From: Pelatocladus maniniholoensis HA4357-MV3
Lineage (GTDB): Bacteria; Cyanobacteriota; Cyanobacteriia; Cyanobacteriales; Nostocaceae
DNA length: 64,000 bases
Reading direction: 5' to 3'
Assembly (NCBI GenBank): GCA_019359115.1
Contig: JAHHHW010000096.1
Coordinates: forward strand, 82,254-146,253
The notes under the pieces were generated by a model. The model was not told where the DNA came from, ran no database searches, and saw only the letters and a list, made by a program, of their open reading frames with translations. A program made the position numbers and the translations under genes. Positions within the stretch are counted from its first letter, which is position 1; each line of letters starts with the position of its first letter. Of the stretch, positions 61,442 to 64,000 are shown one piece after another.

Positions 61442-61701
61442 GACTTTTCCTCAAATTCTCATCTGTTCGGCTCTTGTTCTGAAAAATATTGCTCCCATAA
61501 TTCTTGATTTTGAGTAGGTATTTTTATCAGAAGTTGCTTAATCAACTTCATCTCCATTGGTGAGGGAATAGCACGACCATTTTCCCAACGGTTAACCATC
61601 TCAAACAAAACGCCCAGCTGACAAGCTAGTTGCTCCTATGAAAGTCCTAGCCTTTTTCTCAACTCACGAATGAGATTAGGAAACTTTGGCCTTTCGGTCA
61701 C
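61428..61701 (-). pseudogene. XRE-type helix-turn-helix regulator inactivated by a TAG
   Basis: From a GTG at 61701 the frame reads VTERPKFPNLIRELRKRLGL S, then TAG (61636-61638), then EQLACQLGVLFEMVNRWENG and RAIPSPMEMKLIKQLL..., ending TGA at 61428 inside the following gene's start. Restoring Gln at the stop gives a textbook HTH_3 (LSQEQLACQLGV...VNRWENG). One C-to-T change in a CAG codon explains it. It is probably a recent pseudogene. Start uncertain; no ATG is available. Confidence 0.8.
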
Positions 61702-62033
61702 TGTTGTGTACTCTTTTCTCTCTTAAGTATTCAGAATAAGATTAAAGACTTGGTATAACAAATCGTATATTTGCGTAATTTTCGAGTCAAATACAGAATA
61801 CTGTGAGCAAACTAGAAACCTGATATTAAAAGCAAACAGACTTATATATAGGAACACAGAATATTTTCGTTAATCACTGTTTTTTATCAAATAAAGTGTA
61901 TTAGTTTAAACTTATTTTTACTTAAGACAATAACCTCTTAAGCTCTTTCGTGAAATTCCCCATCCGACTAGAGTGGTGGTGAATAGAAGTAATATTAAAG
62001 CAATATAAAAAATGTAATTGAGAAAAAAGAAAA
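61702..62033. other. Intergenic region, nothing specific seen
   Basis: 330 bp of AT-rich DNA between the XRE pseudogene and rubredoxin, transcribed divergently, expected to hold both promoters. No repeat or hairpin was recognised. Confidence 0.5.
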
Positions 62034-62195
62034 ATGGAAAAGTATGTATGCACAGTCTGTGGTTACGTCTATGACCCAGAAGAAGGTGATATAGATGGTG
62101 GTATACCACCAGGCACAGCTTTTGCAGATATATCTGAAGACTGGGTATGTCCTGTATGTGGATCAGAAAAAGATAAATTTGAATCAGAGGAGTGA
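62034..62195 (+). CDS. Rubredoxin
   Basis: 53 residues: [20 protein letters not shown], then a [20 protein letters not shown] segment and [13 protein letters not shown]. Both CxxCG iron-binding motifs (VCTVCGY and [10 protein letters not shown]) and the PPGT.F..I...W core are intact. It is a small soluble one-iron electron carrier. It lacks the membrane anchor of the RubA rubredoxin used in photosystem II assembly, so it is a separate cytoplasmic type, perhaps serving peroxide or oxygen detoxification. The ATG at 62034 follows GAGAAAAAAG. It is below usual ORF length cut-offs. The flavoprotein gene follows after repeats. Confidence 0.93.
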   Translation: MEKYVCTVCGYVYDPEEGDIDGGIPPGTAFADISEDWVCPVCGSEKDKFESEE

Positions 62196-62353
62196 GGATT
62201 GGGGAGCGGGGGTTGGGGACAAGAGAGAATTATTTAACAAGTCTCTTCCCAATCCCTAATCCCCAATCCCCAATCCCTAATCCCTAATCCCCAATCCCCG
62301 AACGCGAGTGCGTCTCCTCTGGAGAATCCCCAATCCCCGATCCCCAACGACAA
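62196..62353. repeat. Heptamer-repeat tract (CCCCAATCCCTAATC type)
   Basis: GGGGAGCGGGGGTTGGGGAC at the left and repeated AATCCCC/AATCCCT heptamers at 62246-62350, with CCGAACGCGAGTGCGTCTCC (62297-62316), a relative of the unit at 5107 and 14088, embedded. It reaches to a few bases before the flavoprotein start. Confidence 0.85.
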
Positions 62354-63634
62354 ATGACAAAATTGCAAATAATAATTGTAGGTGGTGGGGCGGCTGGTTT
62401 TTTTGCTGCGATCGCAGCTGCTAAAACTAATCCTCGCGCCCATGTAATTTTACTCGAAGCTAGCCACCAACCATTAGCTAAGGTTCGTATTTCTGGTGGT
62501 GGACGCTGCAATGTTACTCATGCTTGCTTTGAACCGCGAGAGTTGGTAAAAAATTACCCCAGAGGTAACAAAGCACTATTGGGTGCTTTTACGCGCTTTC
62601 AACCTAAAGATACTATCATCTGGTTTCAGGCTCATGGTGTGGAGTTAAAAACTGAGGCTGATGGCAGAATGTTTCCTGTTACAGATTGTTCAGAAACCAT
62701 CGTTAAATGCTTGATGAGTGCAGCCAAAGCAGCTGGAGTAGAACTGCGTATAGGAACTGCGGTGACATCGGTGAAATTAGGAGGTATAAAGGGCAACAGT
62801 CCAAGGAAAATGGAAATTTCTATGTCTGACCCTCTATTTTCCCATTTCGAGATCACTTTGAAGTCTGAGGAGAAATTACAGTGCGATCGCTTGCTCTTAG
62901 CTACAGGTAGTAATCCCATAGGCTATAAAATAGCTCAACAATTGGGACATACTATCGAGTCACCAGTCCCATCTTTATTTACTTTGAATATCAAAAATCA
63001 AAAGCTTACAGAGTTGGCTGGTGTGAGTGTCAATCCTGTGAAATTGCGGCTAATTGTACCGGAATACCCTCATCTAGAACAAACAGGCCCATTATTGATT
63101 ACCCATTGGGGTTTAAGTGGCCCAGCTGTGTTGAAATTATCTGCTTGGGGTGCAAGAATGTTGCACGCTAGTAATTATCAAGCTACGTTAATTATTAATT
63201 GGCTACCGCATCTCAAACAAGAACAAGTGCGTCAACAATTATTGACAGTTAAAAATAATTCACCAAAGCGTCTGATTACATCTCATCGCGATGTTGACTT
63301 ACCCCATCGCCTCTGGCAATACATTGTTTCTTGTGTAGGTATTTCTGTTGAAAATCGTTGGGCAGAATTATCAAACAAAACTTTAAATCAATTAGTGCAA
63401 GAACTTACCCAAGGACAATACTCCATTAATGGGAAAGGAGTGTTTAAAGAAGAATTCGTCACTTGTGGTGGTGTAAATCTTAAAGAAATCAACTTTAAAA
63501 CAATGGAAAGTAAATTGGTTCCTGGTCTTTATTTTGCAGGAGAAATTTTAGATATCGATGGTGTAACTGGTGGTTTTAATTTCCAAAGTGCCTGGACAAC
63601 AGCTTATCTAGCAGGTTCAGCATCCATAAATTAA
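62354..63634 (+). CDS. HI0933/YhiN-family NAD(P)/FAD-dependent flavoprotein
   Basis: 426 residues. The FAD-binding Rossmann motif IIVGGGAAGFFAAIAAA is at the N-terminus; VRISGGGRCNVTHAC, TEADGRMFPVTDCSETIV, HWGLSGPAVLKLSAW and the C-terminal FAGEILDIDGVTGGFNFQSA are the family signatures. Members are flavoproteins (YhiN, also called BaiN) with proposed reductase or methyltransferase-like roles; the physiological reaction is uncertain. Cytoplasmic. The ATG at 62354 follows the repeat tract directly, leaving little room for a ribosome-binding site (AACGAC). The rubredoxin gene upstream is a possible electron partner, but this is inference. Confidence 0.88.
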   Translation: MTKLQIIIVGGGAAGFFAAIAAAKTNPRAHVILLEASHQPLAKVRISGGGRCNVTHACFEPRELVKNYPRGNKALLGAFTRFQPKDTIIWFQAHGVELKTEADGRMFPVTDCSETIVKCLMSAAKAAGVELRIGTAVTSVKLGGIKGNSPRKMEISMSDPLFSHFEITLKSEEKLQCDRLLLATGSNPIGYKIAQQLGHTIESPVPSLFTLNIKNQKLTELAGVSVNPVKLRLIVPEYPHLEQTGPLLITHWGLSGPAVLKLSAWGARMLHASNYQATLIINWLPHLKQEQVRQQLLTVKNNSPKRLITSHRDVDLPHRLWQYIVSCVGISVENRWAELSNKTLNQLVQELTQGQYSINGKGVFKEEFVTCGGVNLKEINFKTMESKLVPGLYFAGEILDIDGVTGGFNFQSAWTTAYLAGSASIN

Positions 63635-64000
63635 GTAGATAAAATTTTTGAAACTACTAGCCATGATTGTCAATCGATTTTGGATTTTGGATTACTCTTT
63701 GAGAAGCCGTTAGTGATGATGCAATCATATTTGTAATCTAAAATATGTTTTAAATAATGTTTTTCCGTTGCAAAAAAAAGGTGAATAAAAATAAATAATA
63801 ATTAAAAAGTTGACATATTTTTCGTTATTTACAGGGAAAATACTGAGTCTTGGATAACAATTAAGTATTTATTGTAACCCACATTCCGCACTTCAAATTG
63901 AAGTACAAAGAGATTACATCATGAGAAAAGCGAAAAAATCAGGATGATTAAGAAATAGAGTACTGAACGAATATATTTTGAAAAACAAATAATCAAATAT
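63635..64000. other. Intergenic region at window end, nothing specific seen
   Basis: 366 bp of AT-rich DNA after the flavoprotein gene. No ORF longer than a few codons, repeat or hairpin that I would defend. It probably leads to the next gene outside the window. Confidence 0.5.

Noticed and set aside
62234..62511. Minus-strand ORFs near the flavoprotein start
   Set aside because: They are translations of the CCCCAATC repeat tract and of the antisense of the FAD-binding motif.

Overview
The window looks like a chromosomal segment of a filamentous, probably heterocyst-forming cyanobacterium (Nostocales). Evidence: the HIP1 octamer GCGATCGC recurs throughout; a photosystem I PsaX gene is present; there is an AgrE-type arginine dihydrolase, a Ser/Thr-kinase plus histidine-kinase hybrid, and cyanobacteria-specific DUF3038/DUF4335 genes; and intergenic regions carry degenerate 7-bp tandem repeats (GGGGATT and TCATTGG types) and short perfect palindromes. 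No rRNA, tRNA, CRISPR array or intact insertion sequence was recognised.

Layout. 1-5.1 kb: the 3' part of a two-partner-secretion exoprotein, then a TPR-CHAT protease-like gene. 5.1-6.3 kb: a repeat-rich spacer with debris of a mobile element. 6.3-15.4 kb: housekeeping and metabolism (arginine dihydrolase, DUF2085, a methyltransferase-HIT fusion, a GH13 enzyme, a tnpB remnant, lpdA, trpC). 15.5-27.5 kb: a type I secretion locus. Three minus-strand genes encode putative exported proteins (CAP domain, glycosidase-like with RTX repeats, parallel beta-helix). Facing them are a parvulin PPIase, a cNMP-binding ABC exporter with a degenerate C39-like region, and a HlyD protein with an N-terminal peptidoglycan-binding domain. 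27.5-37.4 kb: an ABC permease, apt, DUF3038/DUF4335, an FHA-PBP1a fusion, a repetitive secreted protein, lspA and bioY. 37.9-42.0 kb: the pstSCAB phosphate operon. 42.3-53.5 kb: larE, a hybrid histidine kinase, a LivH-type permease, psaX, lipA, a response regulator and a 1590-residue kinase hybrid. 53.7-64 kb: a class I terpene synthase, a sparse 1.4-kb spacer with a possible small transcript, a Crp/Fnr regulator, an M61 peptidase, an FHA-PAS-GAF-GGDEF-EAL protein with a nonsense-mutated XRE gene upstream, rubredoxin and a HI0933-type flavoprotein.

Most notable observations: (i) the 15.5-27.5 kb secretion locus, where two cargo genes share a recently duplicated 5' module including leader DNA, and two share a C-terminal module; (ii) inverted repeats of unrelated families at eight of nine convergent gene junctions; (iii) two diverged copies of a roughly 150-bp structured element whose outer stems differ in sequence but stay self-complementary; (iv) broken or altered genes: an XRE regulator with an in-frame TAG, a kinase hybrid lacking most of its ATPase module, and a HIT domain with Ser in place of the central His; (v) small genes easily missed by automated calling (psaX, rubredoxin).
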